From Thiotrichaceae bacterium UBA7357 (lineage in GTDB: Bacteria > Pseudomonadota > Gammaproteobacteria > Eutrophobiales > Eutrophobiaceae): DNA of 64,000 nucleotides. Where the stretch lies: positions 1-64,000 of the forward strand of contig DKOR01000037.1 of assembly GCA_002470825.1 (NCBI GenBank), in the 5' to 3' direction. The position numbers and the translations under genes were made by a program. Below, piece by piece: positions 26,549 through 35,887 of this stretch. The notes under the pieces are model-generated. The model saw only the letters and a program-made list of their open reading frames with translations. It had not been told where the DNA came from and made no database searches. The first letter of the stretch is position 1. Each line of letters starts with the position of its first letter.

Positions 26549-28480
26549 TTGAATGACATGGCAAAAAATTTGATCTTGTGGGTGATTATTGCACTAGTCC
26601 TTATGATGGTTTTCAATAAGTATGATAAACCGACATCGTCTGCTGAGATCAACTATTCACAATTTATTTCATATGTGAAAACTGGACAAATTACCTCTGT
26701 CGGGATTGAGGGTAATTCAATTAAAGGTCAAATGTCAGATGGTAATCGACTATTCACTACATATAGTCCTGAAACTAGTAACGATGCCTTAATTGGTACA
26801 CTCTTGGAAAACAATGTCGAAATTAGAGGTATTGAGCCAAATAAAAATTCATTTTGGGCACATGCTCTAATTTCATGGTTTCCTATTTTATTGTTACTTG
26901 GTGTCTGGATTTATTTTATGCGTCAGATGCAAGGTGGTGGAGGTGGCCGAGGGGCAATGTCCTTCGGTAAGAGTCGCGCACGATTATTAGGCGAAGACCA
27001 GATTCAGATAACATTTAATGATGTGGCTGGTGTTGAAGAAGCAAAAGATGAAGTAGTAGAGCTAGTTGAATTTTTACGTGATCCAGGTAAGTTCCAGAAA
27101 CTTGGAGGTAAGATACCTTCTGGTGTGTTGATGGTTGGTTCTCCCGGCACCGGTAAAACTTTATTAGCTAAAGCTATCGCCGGTGAGGCAAAGGTACCAT
27201 TCTTCACAATTTCAGGTTCCGATTTTGTTGAAATGTTTGTTGGTGTGGGCGCATCTCGCGTGCGAGATATGTTTGAGCAAGCTAAGAAACAAGCGCCTTG
27301 TATAATATTTATTGATGAGATTGATGCAGTCGGACGTCATCGAGGAGCTGGCTTAGGTGGCGGACACGATGAACGTGAGCAAACCTTAAACCAATTATTG
27401 GTAGAAATGGATGGTTTTGAGGGTAATGAAGGGGTTATTGTTATAGCAGCAACAAACCGTCCAGATGTATTAGACCCTGCTTTATTGAGACCTGGTCGTT
27501 TTGATCGTCAGGTTGTTGTACCACTACCTGATATTCGTGGTCGTGAACAAATTCTCAAGGTTCATATGCGTAAAGTTGCTTTGGGCGATGATATTAAAGC
27601 TAATATCATTGCACGTGGGACACCGGGATTTTCGGGCGCTGACTTAGCTAATTTGGTAAATGAGGCCGCACTATTTGCAGCTAGAGCTAATAAAAAATTA
27701 GTTGAAATGAGTGAATTCGAACGTGCTAAAGATAAGATTATGATGGGCGCAGAACGACGCTCCATGGCTATGAGTGAACAAGAAAAAAAACTCACTGCTT
27801 ACCACGAAGCAGGTCATGCTATTGTTGGTAGATTAGTTCCATCGCATGATCCGGTGTATAAGGTAACAATAATTCCACGTGGACGTGCCTTGGGCGTCAC
27901 TATGTTCTTACCAGAAGAAGATCGTCTCAGTTATTCGAAACAATTACTTGAATCACAGATATCGACTTTATTTGGAGGACGAATCGCAGAAGAGCTGATT
28001 TTTGGTGCCGACATGGTTACTACTGGAGCAAGTAATGATATTGAACGTGCGACATTGCTCGCACGTAATATGGTAACCAAATGGGGATTATCACAAAAAT
28101 TAGGTCCTTTAACCTACAGCGAAGAAGATGGTGAAGTTTTTTTAGGTCATTCGGTTACACAACATAAGGCTATCTCAGACGAAACATCTCATACTATCGA
28201 TGGGGAGATTCGTTGTATAATTGATAAAAATTATATTCGTTCAGAAAAAATTCTGAGAGAAAATGAAGATAAGCTTCATCTTATGGCTGAAGCGCTAATA
28301 AAATATGAAACAATAGACTCTGGTCAAATTGATGATCTTATGGAAGGTAAGATACCTAGACTGCCATCAAATTGGGATGATAATGATGATGGTCCATCTT
28401 CGGCAAACAAAAAGGCCAAAGAAAAAATCACAAAAGAAGATGATGCCCCCTCGGGTGATCCACCAGCAAAGCCTGCATAA
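26549..28480 (+). CDS. ftsH: ATP-dependent zinc metalloprotease FtsH
   Basis: Membrane-bound AAA+ protease that degrades damaged membrane proteins and regulators such as LpxC. Of 643 residues, two membrane helices near 5-22 and 104-124 flank a periplasmic domain. Walker A GSPGTGKT is near residue 197, Walker B IIFIDEIDAVG near residue 251, and the second region of homology near residue 310. The zinc site HEAGH is near residue 417. The start chosen is TTG 26549, with AGAGG 8 bases upstream; an ATG at 26558 (MAKNLILW) is also possible but poorly spaced. The tail is acidic and then lysine-rich, as is common. Confidence 0.97.
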   Translation: MNDMAKNLILWVIIALVLMMVFNKYDKPTSSAEINYSQFISYVKTGQITSVGIEGNSIKGQMSDGNRLFTTYSPETSNDALIGTLLENNVEIRGIEPNKNSFWAHALISWFPILLLLGVWIYFMRQMQGGGGGRGAMSFGKSRARLLGEDQIQITFNDVAGVEEAKDEVVELVEFLRDPGKFQKLGGKIPSGVLMVGSPGTGKTLLAKAIAGEAKVPFFTISGSDFVEMFVGVGASRVRDMFEQAKKQAPCIIFIDEIDAVGRHRGAGLGGGHDEREQTLNQLLVEMDGFEGNEGVIVIAATNRPDVLDPALLRPGRFDRQVVVPLPDIRGREQILKVHMRKVALGDDIKANIIARGTPGFSGADLANLVNEAALFAARANKKLVEMSEFERAKDKIMMGAERRSMAMSEQEKKLTAYHEAGHAIVGRLVPSHDPVYKVTIIPRGRALGVTMFLPEEDRLSYSKQLLESQISTLFGGRIAEELIFGADMVTTGASNDIERATLLARNMVTKWGLSQKLGPLTYSEEDGEVFLGHSVTQHKAISDETSHTIDGEIRCIIDKNYIRSEKILRENEDKLHLMAEALIKYETIDSGQIDDLMEGKIPRLPSNWDDNDDGPSSANKKAKEKITKEDDAPSGDPPAKPA

Positions 28481-28575
28481 CCTAACTGTAAATGTGTGTA
28501 AAGTATTTATTACCCTATAGATTTTTTAATCTTAATAACACTGTGTTCAATAACCATATCGATAAGTGAATCACG

Positions 28576-29919
28576 ATTAATAAAAAAAGTAGAACATATT
28601 TTGGTACTGATGGCATCCGAGGTACTGTCGGGGAAGGTATTATTACTCCTGATTTTATTATGAAGCTTGGTTGGGCAGCAGGGCGTGTACTTGCAAAAAA
28701 AGGTAGTGGTCCTGTATTGATAGGTAAAGATACGCGGATATCAGGATATATGTTCGAATCAGCGCTTGAAGCAGGTCTATCTGCAGCAGGTGTTGATATA
28801 CGCTTGCTCGGTCCTATGCCAACTCCAGGCATAGCTTATTTAACTAAAAATACACGAGCGCAAGCAGGCATTGTAATTAGCGCGTCGCATAATCCATATT
28901 ATGATAATGGAATTAAATTTTTTTCAGGTGATGGTACTAAGTTACCCGATCAGATTGAGCATGAAATTGAGCATGAATTAAATTTGCCATTACAATCCGT
29001 ACATTCAGGTTTTCTTGGTAAGGCTCGCCGCATTACAGATGCGCCGAGACGATACATCGAGTTTTGTAAATCAAAATTGCATAATGATATTGATTTGAAC
29101 GGATTGAGAATAGCTGTCGATTGCGCCAATGGAGCAACATATCACATCGCACCAAAAGTCTTTGAAGAGTTAGGTGCAGAAGTATTTCTTCATGGAACAA
29201 CACCAAATGGGGTTAATATTAATGATGAGTGTGGCGCGACTTCTCCTCTAGCATTACAACACATGGTGAAAAACACCGATGCAGATGTCGGTATAGCTTT
29301 GGATGGTGATGGTGATCGCTTAATAATGATAGACGAAAAGGGTAATATAATCGATGGGGATGATATCCTTTATGCTATATCACAATTAGACACGAAAAAA
29401 CTAAATGGTGCTGTTGTAGGTACCGTAATGAGTAACCTCGGTTTGGAACATGCTCTTAAAAAATTGCGGTTGAATTTTTTAAGAGCTTCAGTTGGTGACC
29501 GTTATGTAATGGAGTTATTATTGAAAGAAAAATTAGTTTTGGGTGGAGAAACATCAGGACACATAATTAACCTCAATCGTACAACGACAGGTGACGGAAT
29601 CATTGCAGCATTGCAAGTGCTTGAGGCTATGAAAGTGACTCATAAGAAGTTGTCAGATCTGGTTGGTGATATCACAAAATTTCCACAAATAATGAAGAAT
29701 GTAAAACTTCAAAAGAAAATTGATATTACTTCCAATAGTGAAATTAATGATGCTATTAAAGATGCTGAGAAGGCACTTGGTGATACGGGTCGTGTGGTGC
29801 TCAGATCTTCTGGCACAGAACCTTTAGTTAGGGTCATGGTTGAAGGCGAAGATCAACAACAAGTAGAATTCTTGGTTAATGAACTTTCAACTAAAGTTAA
29901 TGAAGTAGTAGAAAATTGA
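28576..29919 (+). CDS. glmM: Phosphoglucosamine mutase, probable ATT start
   Basis: Interconverts glucosamine-6-phosphate and glucosamine-1-phosphate for peptidoglycan and LPS precursors. The active-site serine loop VISASHNP, the metal loop DGDGDR, the sugar loop GETSGH and the phosphate loop RSSGTEP are all present. The family N-terminus (TYFGTDGIRGTVGEG) is encoded in frame upstream of the first ATG (28660). Between the in-frame TGA at 28567 and that motif there is no ATG, GTG or TTG. ATT at 28576 gives MNKKSRTYFGTDG, which matches family N-termini in length. It would give 447 residues. A sequence error is possible but unsupported. folP, normally between ftsH and glmM, is absent. Confidence 0.9.
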   Translation: MNKKSRTYFGTDGIRGTVGEGIITPDFIMKLGWAAGRVLAKKGSGPVLIGKDTRISGYMFESALEAGLSAAGVDIRLLGPMPTPGIAYLTKNTRAQAGIVISASHNPYYDNGIKFFSGDGTKLPDQIEHEIEHELNLPLQSVHSGFLGKARRITDAPRRYIEFCKSKLHNDIDLNGLRIAVDCANGATYHIAPKVFEELGAEVFLHGTTPNGVNINDECGATSPLALQHMVKNTDADVGIALDGDGDRLIMIDEKGNIIDGDDILYAISQLDTKKLNGAVVGTVMSNLGLEHALKKLRLNFLRASVGDRYVMELLLKEKLVLGGETSGHIINLNRTTTGDGIIAALQVLEAMKVTHKKLSDLVGDITKFPQIMKNVKLQKKIDITSNSEINDAIKDAEKALGDTGRVVLRSSGTEPLVRVMVEGEDQQQVEFLVNELSTKVNEVVEN

Positions 29920-30153
29920 CTTTAAATTATAAAAATAAATCAATAGAGAATTACTATCCTTGAGATAGTGAAAAACAAACCTTTCTTTGGAAAGTTAGAT
30001 TGATAGTTAGATTGATAGTTAGAGTAGAGCTGAATAATTTTCTGTCTTTTCCAGTAATAAACTCTAGTGTCTCTGGTGTTGAGATTTCAGCAATATGATC
30101 AAAGAATATGACGCGATGGCGTTGTTGTTGTCAGTTTGATTTTACTATTGACA
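29920..30153. other. Convergent intergenic region with short tandem repeat
   Basis: 234 bases between glmM and the oppositely oriented recQ. A 12-base unit AGTTAGATTGAT is repeated in tandem at 29993-30004 and 30005-30016, with a partial third copy. No clear terminator or gene was found. Confidence 0.5.
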
Positions 30154-32283
30154 TTATATGGATGCTTGCACGCATCTCAAAATACCATAATCGTAATCTT
30201 CATTTAACGCTTCATAAATAGGTTTGAGTAGATTCTTATCTTTGTCTTCCATAGTTTCAATGGCATAAACAATCTCATTGTATTCTTCGTCATCTAACTC
30301 GATAACATCACGTACATCTATTAATCCGACTTCAATAGCATCTGCTAAGTGCGTGTAAATAGTGTTCATATTTTTATTTCGTTTTTCTGCAATTTCTTCA
30401 ATACTAAACTCTTGCTGATAGAGCATCAGTGTTTCATTAATTGTGTTGCTAAGATTATTGTTAAGTAAAGCAGTAAGAGAATGTTTGGCTATTTCGCTGA
30501 GAAATTGCTTGCCATGACGTCGCAGTTTTTGTTCTCCAACTCCTGATATACAAAGCATGCTGTCAGGTGAGTTAGGTCTTTTTCTAATCATTTCTTGTAA
30601 GGTTGCGTCATGGAAAATGACATAGGGGGGTACTCCAGATTCTTCTGCCAGTTTGAGTCGCAGTGAGTGTAGGGACTCCCATAATGATTGATCTTGTGGA
30701 CGAACTGTCAATTTTTGTTGTGATTGTTTGGTAATTTTCTCTTCTTGTGTTTGTTTTCTCAAATCAAGTTTTTGCTCCCCACGTAATATCGGGCGACATT
30801 TTTCAGTAAGACGCAAAGCACCGTGACGCTCCATATCGATATTAGTATAACCAAGAGCGATAAGTTGTCTGAACACACTGCGCCATTCTGTTGTAGTTAA
30901 CTCTTTACCAATTGCAAAGGTGCTGATTTTATCATGTCCATTTCTCTGAATACGGTCATCGTTTTTCCCAATCAGGATGTTGACGATATAGGTTACCCCA
31001 AAACGCTGTTCTGTATAATAAATAGTGGATAATGCTTTTTGTGCAGATTCAGTAGCGTTCCATTTTCTAGGTGGGCTTTGACAATTATCACATGCTCCGC
31101 ATTGTTCTGAAGACGTTTCATCAAAATATTCGAGTATGGCATGACGCCGACAAGTGATGAGTTCACAAAGGCCAAGCATAGACTCAAGTTTGTGATGCTC
31201 AACATGTTTATGTGCTTCGTCGGCATTAGAATTCTGCATAAATTGACGAAGCATGATCACATCTTGTAATCCATATGCCATCCAGGCACTAGCGTCATTA
31301 CCATCACGACCAGCACGGCCTGTTTCTTGATAATAGGCCTCGATACTTTTGGGCAAATTTAGATGTGCCACAAAGCGAACATCAGGTTTATCAATTCCCA
31401 TACCAAAAGCAATTGTCGCAACTATAATGACGCTGTCCTCATGTAAGAAACGTTGTTGGTTTTTTTGCCGCACATCAATAGTCAAACCTGCATGATAAGG
31501 TAAGGCCGTCCGCCCTTGTTCTGATAACCATTCAGCAATTGCTTCTACTTTTTTACGAGCTAGGCAATAAACAATTCCGGCATCATTTTTATGGTTTTCT
31601 TCAAGGAATCTCCATAATCGTTGTTTAGGGTTGTTTCCTTCCGAGATAGCATAGGTGATATTGGGACGATCAAAACTATTGATATAAAGTTTCGCTTGTT
31701 CAAGCTGCAACTGTGAAATAATTTCTTCACGAGTACGTTGATCTGCAGTAGCTGTGAGTGCAATACGTGGAATAGTGGGATAGCGCTCATGCAATATTTT
31801 TAGACGTTGATATTCAGGACGAAAATCATGCCCCCACTGAGAAACGCAATGTGCTTCGTCAATAGCGAATAAAGCAATTTGACATTGATCTAGCAAAAAG
31901 AGCATGTGATTAGTCAATAACCTCTCTGGTGCTACGTAGAGAAGATCAAGGTTATGATTTATCAATTGTTGTTCAACTAATTGAGTTTCCTCCTGACTCA
32001 TGCTGGAGTTTAGAAACGCAGCTTTGACTCCAAGTTGTATTAAGGCGACGACTTGATCTTGCATCAATGCGATCAGTGGTGAAATGATGATTGCAGTACC
32101 TTTACGTACCAGTGCCGGAATTTGGTAACATAAAGATTTTCCGCCACCGGTCGGCATTAAAACTAGAGCATCATTACCATCCAATAATTCTTGTATTACT
32201 TCTTGTTGGGAATGACGGAACTGGTCATAACCGAAAGTAGATTTTAGAATTTCGTGAGCATGTTTCAATCGGCAAGTTGTCAT
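30154..32283 (-). CDS. recQ: ATP-dependent DNA helicase RecQ, long form
   Basis: 3'-5' DNA helicase of recombination and repair. Of 709 residues, the first 340 are the two RecA-like domains, with Walker A MPTGGGKSLC near residue 43, DEAH box with aromatic loop (DEAHCVSQWGHDFRP) near residue 138, and FGMGIDKPDVRF near residue 290. The zinc-binding cysteines follow (CRRHAILEY...QCGACDNC), then the winged helix and an HRDC domain near residue 525. About 100 C-terminal residues beyond the E. coli length resemble an HTH_40-type module (IEEIAEKRNKNMNTIYTHL), seen in other long RecQs. It is monocistronic. Confidence 0.95.
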   Translation of the reverse strand: MTTCRLKHAHEILKSTFGYDQFRHSQQEVIQELLDGNDALVLMPTGGGKSLCYQIPALVRKGTAIIISPLIALMQDQVVALIQLGVKAAFLNSSMSQEETQLVEQQLINHNLDLLYVAPERLLTNHMLFLLDQCQIALFAIDEAHCVSQWGHDFRPEYQRLKILHERYPTIPRIALTATADQRTREEIISQLQLEQAKLYINSFDRPNITYAISEGNNPKQRLWRFLEENHKNDAGIVYCLARKKVEAIAEWLSEQGRTALPYHAGLTIDVRQKNQQRFLHEDSVIIVATIAFGMGIDKPDVRFVAHLNLPKSIEAYYQETGRAGRDGNDASAWMAYGLQDVIMLRQFMQNSNADEAHKHVEHHKLESMLGLCELITCRRHAILEYFDETSSEQCGACDNCQSPPRKWNATESAQKALSTIYYTEQRFGVTYIVNILIGKNDDRIQRNGHDKISTFAIGKELTTTEWRSVFRQLIALGYTNIDMERHGALRLTEKCRPILRGEQKLDLRKQTQEEKITKQSQQKLTVRPQDQSLWESLHSLRLKLAEESGVPPYVIFHDATLQEMIRKRPNSPDSMLCISGVGEQKLRRHGKQFLSEIAKHSLTALLNNNLSNTINETLMLYQQEFSIEEIAEKRNKNMNTIYTHLADAIEVGLIDVRDVIELDDEEYNEIVYAIETMEDKDKNLLKPIYEALNEDYDYGILRCVQASI

Positions 32284-32456
32284 TTGATTTTTATGATTGT
32301 TGGTGATGTAAAAAATAATCCTCTATTAATCAAAATTGAACTGTACTTGATACTAACGGAATAATCTGAATACCTATTGAGAATATTCAGAAGAGAGGGA
32401 TTATTTTCATAGTGACTGCAACATTTAAGAGTAATCGCTTCTCGCGTAAACAAGCA

Positions 32457-32807
32457 TTAAAACTTAATTGCCCTATAACTTTTATCACTAAACCCAATAG
32501 CTATTTTCTTATTTGCATCCAACACTGGTCGCTTAATAATTGCTGGGTTTTCAATCATTAATAATATCGCTTGTGTCTTATTCGTAATCTCTTTTTCTTC
32601 ATTTGACAATTTACGCCAAGTTGTGCCGCGTTTATTGATTAGTATTTCAACATCGATTTGTTTCAGAAAGTGATTAACGAGAGCTTTGTCGATGCCATCA
32701 ATACGAAAGTCATGGAAGGCATAAGGCACTGAATTTACCTCTAACCATTTCCGTGCCTTTTTAACAGTCTCGCAGTTTTTTATGCCATAGAGCATTACGG
32801 ATGACAT
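32457..32807 (-). CDS. yffB: ArsC/Spx-family protein YffB
   Basis: Small thioredoxin-fold protein of the ArsC/Spx superfamily, 116 residues. It has a single active-site-like cysteine (YGIKNCETVKKARKWL near residue 8), the segment RGTTWRKL near residue 60 and the family end IKRPVLDANKKIAIGFSD. These match E. coli YffB closely. The biochemical function is unsettled; it may be a glutathione-dependent thiol reductase. It lies 9 bases after dapD. In E. coli yffB adjoins dapE, so the link to lysine/diaminopimelate genes is conserved, but its meaning is unknown. Confidence 0.92.
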   Translation of the reverse strand: MSSVMLYGIKNCETVKKARKWLEVNSVPYAFHDFRIDGIDKALVNHFLKQIDVEILINKRGTTWRKLSNEEKEITNKTQAILLMIENPAIIKRPVLDANKKIAIGFSDKSYRAIKF

Positions 32808-32816
32808 ATTAATGTT

Positions 32817-33638
32817 TTATACGTCGCGTAGGATTTCATTAATTCCAACTTTACTTAAAGTCTTCTCATCAACCGTTTTAACAATGACTGCACAATATAA
32901 ACTATATTTGCCATCTTTTGATGGTAGGTTACCTGAAACCACTACTGAGCCAGCTGGTATATAGCCGTATGTGACCTCACCGGTCGCACGATCAAAAATT
33001 CGTGTGCTTTGACCAATGTAGACACCCATAGAAATTACGGAGCCTTGTCCGACTATCACACCTTCAACAACTTCTGAACGCGCACCGATGAAACAATTGT
33101 CTTCAATGATGGTAGGGTTAGCTTGTAAAGGTTCTAAAACACCACCAATTCCAACTCCACCGGAAAGATGAACGTTCTTGCCAATTTGCGCGCACGAACC
33201 AACCGTTGCCCAAGTATCAACCATAGTGCCGTTATCGACATAGGCGCCGATATTTACAAAGCTTGGCATCAATACGACGTTTTGACCGATGTAACTGCCG
33301 CGCCTTACAGTTGCGTTTGGAACAACGCGTGCGCCTGTTTCGATAAAGTTAGTTTTGTTATAACCGTAGAACTTATTAGGCACTTTATCGAAGTAATTAG
33401 TCAGGCCGCCTTGTATAACAGTATTATTCTCAAGGATAAAAGAAAGTAGTACAGCTTTTTTTAACCATTGATTAACGACCCAATTACCATCAATTTTTTC
33501 AGCTATACGAAATTGACCACTGTCGAGTTTCCAAATAACTCCTTCAACAGCATCTTTGATTTCTTTATTCATTTTATCGGGCTCGAGCTTATCTCGATTA
33601 TCAAATGTATTATTAATTAATTTTTCTAAATCGCTCAT
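32817..33638 (-). CDS. dapD: Tetrahydrodipicolinate N-succinyltransferase
   Basis: Succinylates tetrahydrodipicolinate in the succinylase branch of diaminopimelate/lysine synthesis. The 273 residues consist of an N-terminal helical domain and a left-handed beta helix of hexapeptide repeats (GSYIGQNVVLMPSFVNIGAY near residue 114, GGVGIGGVLEPLQ near residue 160, DNCFIGARSEVVEGV near residue 180). The length and repeat region are complete. It sits between dapC and yffB with short gaps of 14 and 9 bases, which indicates an operon. Confidence 0.97.
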   Translation of the reverse strand: MSDLEKLINNTFDNRDKLEPDKMNKEIKDAVEGVIWKLDSGQFRIAEKIDGNWVVNQWLKKAVLLSFILENNTVIQGGLTNYFDKVPNKFYGYNKTNFIETGARVVPNATVRRGSYIGQNVVLMPSFVNIGAYVDNGTMVDTWATVGSCAQIGKNVHLSGGVGIGGVLEPLQANPTIIEDNCFIGARSEVVEGVIVGQGSVISMGVYIGQSTRIFDRATGEVTYGYIPAGSVVVSGNLPSKDGKYSLYCAVIVKTVDEKTLSKVGINEILRDV

Positions 33639-33652
33639 ATTTTTTCCTGATA

Positions 33653-34855
33653 TTAAAATGAATTTTGTAAAAACTGTTTAATCCGATTTGCAGCTTCTGT
33701 GCATTCTTGAACTTCTGCTACTAATGCAATGCGCACACGATTTCTACCTGGATTAATACCACCTATATAGCGGGATAAATATGAGCCAGGTAGTATTTTG
33801 ACATTCTCGCTTGTATATAAATTTCTTGCAAAGTCTGAGTCTGAGCAAGGTAGTTCAGGCCATAGATAAAAACTGGCGACGGGTGGTGTAACTTCTAATA
33901 CTGGTTTCAGTATTCCACAAACTAAAATAAATTTTTCTCTATATTGCGCTCTATTATATTTGACATGTGCTTCATCACCCCAGGCGGCAATACTCGCTTT
34001 CTGGGTGTGTAAGGGCATTGCACTACCATGATAAGTTCGATACTTAAGAAAACGCTCAATTAACGTACTATCGCCAGCGACAAAGCCAGATCGCAAACCA
34101 GGTATATTTGAGCGTTTGGAAAGACTATGAAAAACTAGGCAGTGCTTAAATTCTGAATTACCTAGTTGATTAGCATACTCAAGTAGACCGATTGGAGGAT
34201 GAATCTCATCATGATAAATTTCAGAATAACACTCATCAGATGCGATAACGAAGTCGTGTTTTTCTGCCAAGGCCATCAACTCCTTGACTGAATTTGAATC
34301 AATCACTGCACCGGTAGGGTTTCCGGGAGAACATAAATAGATAAGTTGGCATCGTTGCCAGATATCTCTTGGTACTGATGATAAATCAGGAATGAAGTTG
34401 TTATCTTCAGTACAATTTAGATAATAAGGTTCGGCTCCCGCGAGTAAAGCGGCACCTTCATAAATTTGATAAAAAGGATTCGGTAATACTACTATGGGTG
34501 TCTCAGAACTCTTATCGATTAGTGTTTGTGTAATAGCAAACAAGGCCTCCCGCGTGCCATTTACTGGTAGAACATTTTTTTCTGAGTTAACTGATGTTTG
34601 TGGTAAGTTGAATCGTTGGCATAACCATTTAGCAATGGCTTCACGTATCTCAGTCGAACCATACGTTGTAGGATACATAGCCACGTCACCTAGGTTTGAT
34701 TTTAATGCATTCAATATAAATTCTGGTGTGGGATGTTTGGGTTCTCCAATCGCAAGACTGATTGCCGATTTGTCCGAATTAACGGTTGTACCCTCGAGCA
34801 ACTTTCTCAGCCGCTCAAATGGGTAAGCATGTAAATTTTTCAATCCTGAATTCAT
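33653..34855 (-). CDS. dapC: N-succinyldiaminopimelate aminotransferase DapC
   Basis: PLP-dependent fold-type I aminotransferase that makes N-succinyl-diaminopimelate, the step after DapD. The frame is open to 34960, but the ATG at 34855 gives MNSGLKNLHAYPFERLRKLL, which matches the family N-terminus and avoids the divergent gene. From there it has 400 residues. Visible motifs are LAIGEPKHPTPEF, LCSPGNPTGAV and the PLP lysine segment FHSLSKRSNIPGLRSGF. It heads dapC-dapD-yffB. The dapE gene is not in the window. Confidence 0.93.
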   Translation of the reverse strand: MNSGLKNLHAYPFERLRKLLEGTTVNSDKSAISLAIGEPKHPTPEFILNALKSNLGDVAMYPTTYGSTEIREAIAKWLCQRFNLPQTSVNSEKNVLPVNGTREALFAITQTLIDKSSETPIVVLPNPFYQIYEGAALLAGAEPYYLNCTEDNNFIPDLSSVPRDIWQRCQLIYLCSPGNPTGAVIDSNSVKELMALAEKHDFVIASDECYSEIYHDEIHPPIGLLEYANQLGNSEFKHCLVFHSLSKRSNIPGLRSGFVAGDSTLIERFLKYRTYHGSAMPLHTQKASIAAWGDEAHVKYNRAQYREKFILVCGILKPVLEVTPPVASFYLWPELPCSDSDFARNLYTSENVKILPGSYLSRYIGGINPGRNRVRIALVAEVQECTEAANRIKQFLQNSF

Positions 34856-34901
34856 TAAATCTAGTGATTTGTTAATAATAGCGAAAAAGACGAATAAGTA
34901 T

Positions 34902-35822
34902 ATGCGATCAACTCCCTCATCCCAACTACCATCACAACACTTCCCAGCATTATCTTGCATGGTCGCTGCTGTTCTATGGGGTTTTTTTTGGTATCCACTC
35001 AGATTATTGGATGAGATGGGAGTTTCCGGATTGTGGTCGACGTTAATTATCTATTGTTCTGCCTTGATATTTCTTCTTCCCGCTTGCTGGCGTTGGCGTG
35101 CTGAGTTCTTAAGACATAAAATGGATTATATGCTTATTGGGCTTTTTGCTGGTTGGGCTAATCTTGCCTTTATTCTAGCCGTTTTGGAGGGTGAGGTTGT
35201 TCGAGTGTTACTGTTGTTTTATTTGTCTCCAATATGGGCAATTTTATTAGCTTTTTTTATATTACATGAACATTTAACGAAGACAGGCCTTATGGCATTA
35301 GTTATTGCAATGCTGGGTGCGTTGTTGATATTGTGGAATCCCGAATTGATTGATATCGATACACTAAACTGGGCAGACTTTTACGCTATTACCTCAGGTA
35401 TGGCATTCGCCATAACCAATGTTATGGTCAGAAAAATTGGAGAGGTTTCTATTAGCATGAAAATGGGGTCGGCATGGCTGGGAGTGATCTGCCTCACACT
35501 TTGTGGTTTATTAATAGCTAAATCCCAATTACCAGATATTACAACCCAATCAGGCGCATTGGCCTTTTTAATAGGTTTTCCAATAATGTATGTAATGACA
35601 TGGACAGCTCAATATGGGGTTACTTTTTTGCCTGTTCAGCGATCCTCGGTGATATTCTTGCTAGAGATTGTTGCCGGCGCGGTATCCGCTGCATACTTAA
35701 CGAATGAAATAGTCAATGATATTGAATATATTGGTGGTGCATTAATTATATTTGCTGGCTTAATCAGCATTATTAAAGAAAAAAATGGCGATATAAGTGC
35801 CTATAAGTCGTCCCCGAGTTAA
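34902..35822 (+). CDS. EamA/DMT-family transporter
   Basis: Inner-membrane drug/metabolite-superfamily transporter of 306 residues, with about ten hydrophobic helices in two EamA repeats (residues about 15-150 and 165-300). The ATG at 34902 is preferred over an upstream in-frame TTG at 34869, which would add a charged segment. It is divergent from dapC with only 46 bases between starts, so the two promoters must overlap. The substrate cannot be told; amino acids or related metabolites are common for the family, and the dap neighbour makes that plausible but not shown. Confidence 0.85.
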   Translation: MRSTPSSQLPSQHFPALSCMVAAVLWGFFWYPLRLLDEMGVSGLWSTLIIYCSALIFLLPACWRWRAEFLRHKMDYMLIGLFAGWANLAFILAVLEGEVVRVLLLFYLSPIWAILLAFFILHEHLTKTGLMALVIAMLGALLILWNPELIDIDTLNWADFYAITSGMAFAITNVMVRKIGEVSISMKMGSAWLGVICLTLCGLLIAKSQLPDITTQSGALAFLIGFPIMYVMTWTAQYGVTFLPVQRSSVIFLLEIVAGAVSAAYLTNEIVNDIEYIGGALIIFAGLISIIKEKNGDISAYKSSPS

Positions 35823-35887
35823 AGTTGATGTATGCTTTGCGGCCGTCAAAAATAGCGTAATTTTTCTTACTTGGAATTTATTAAAAC

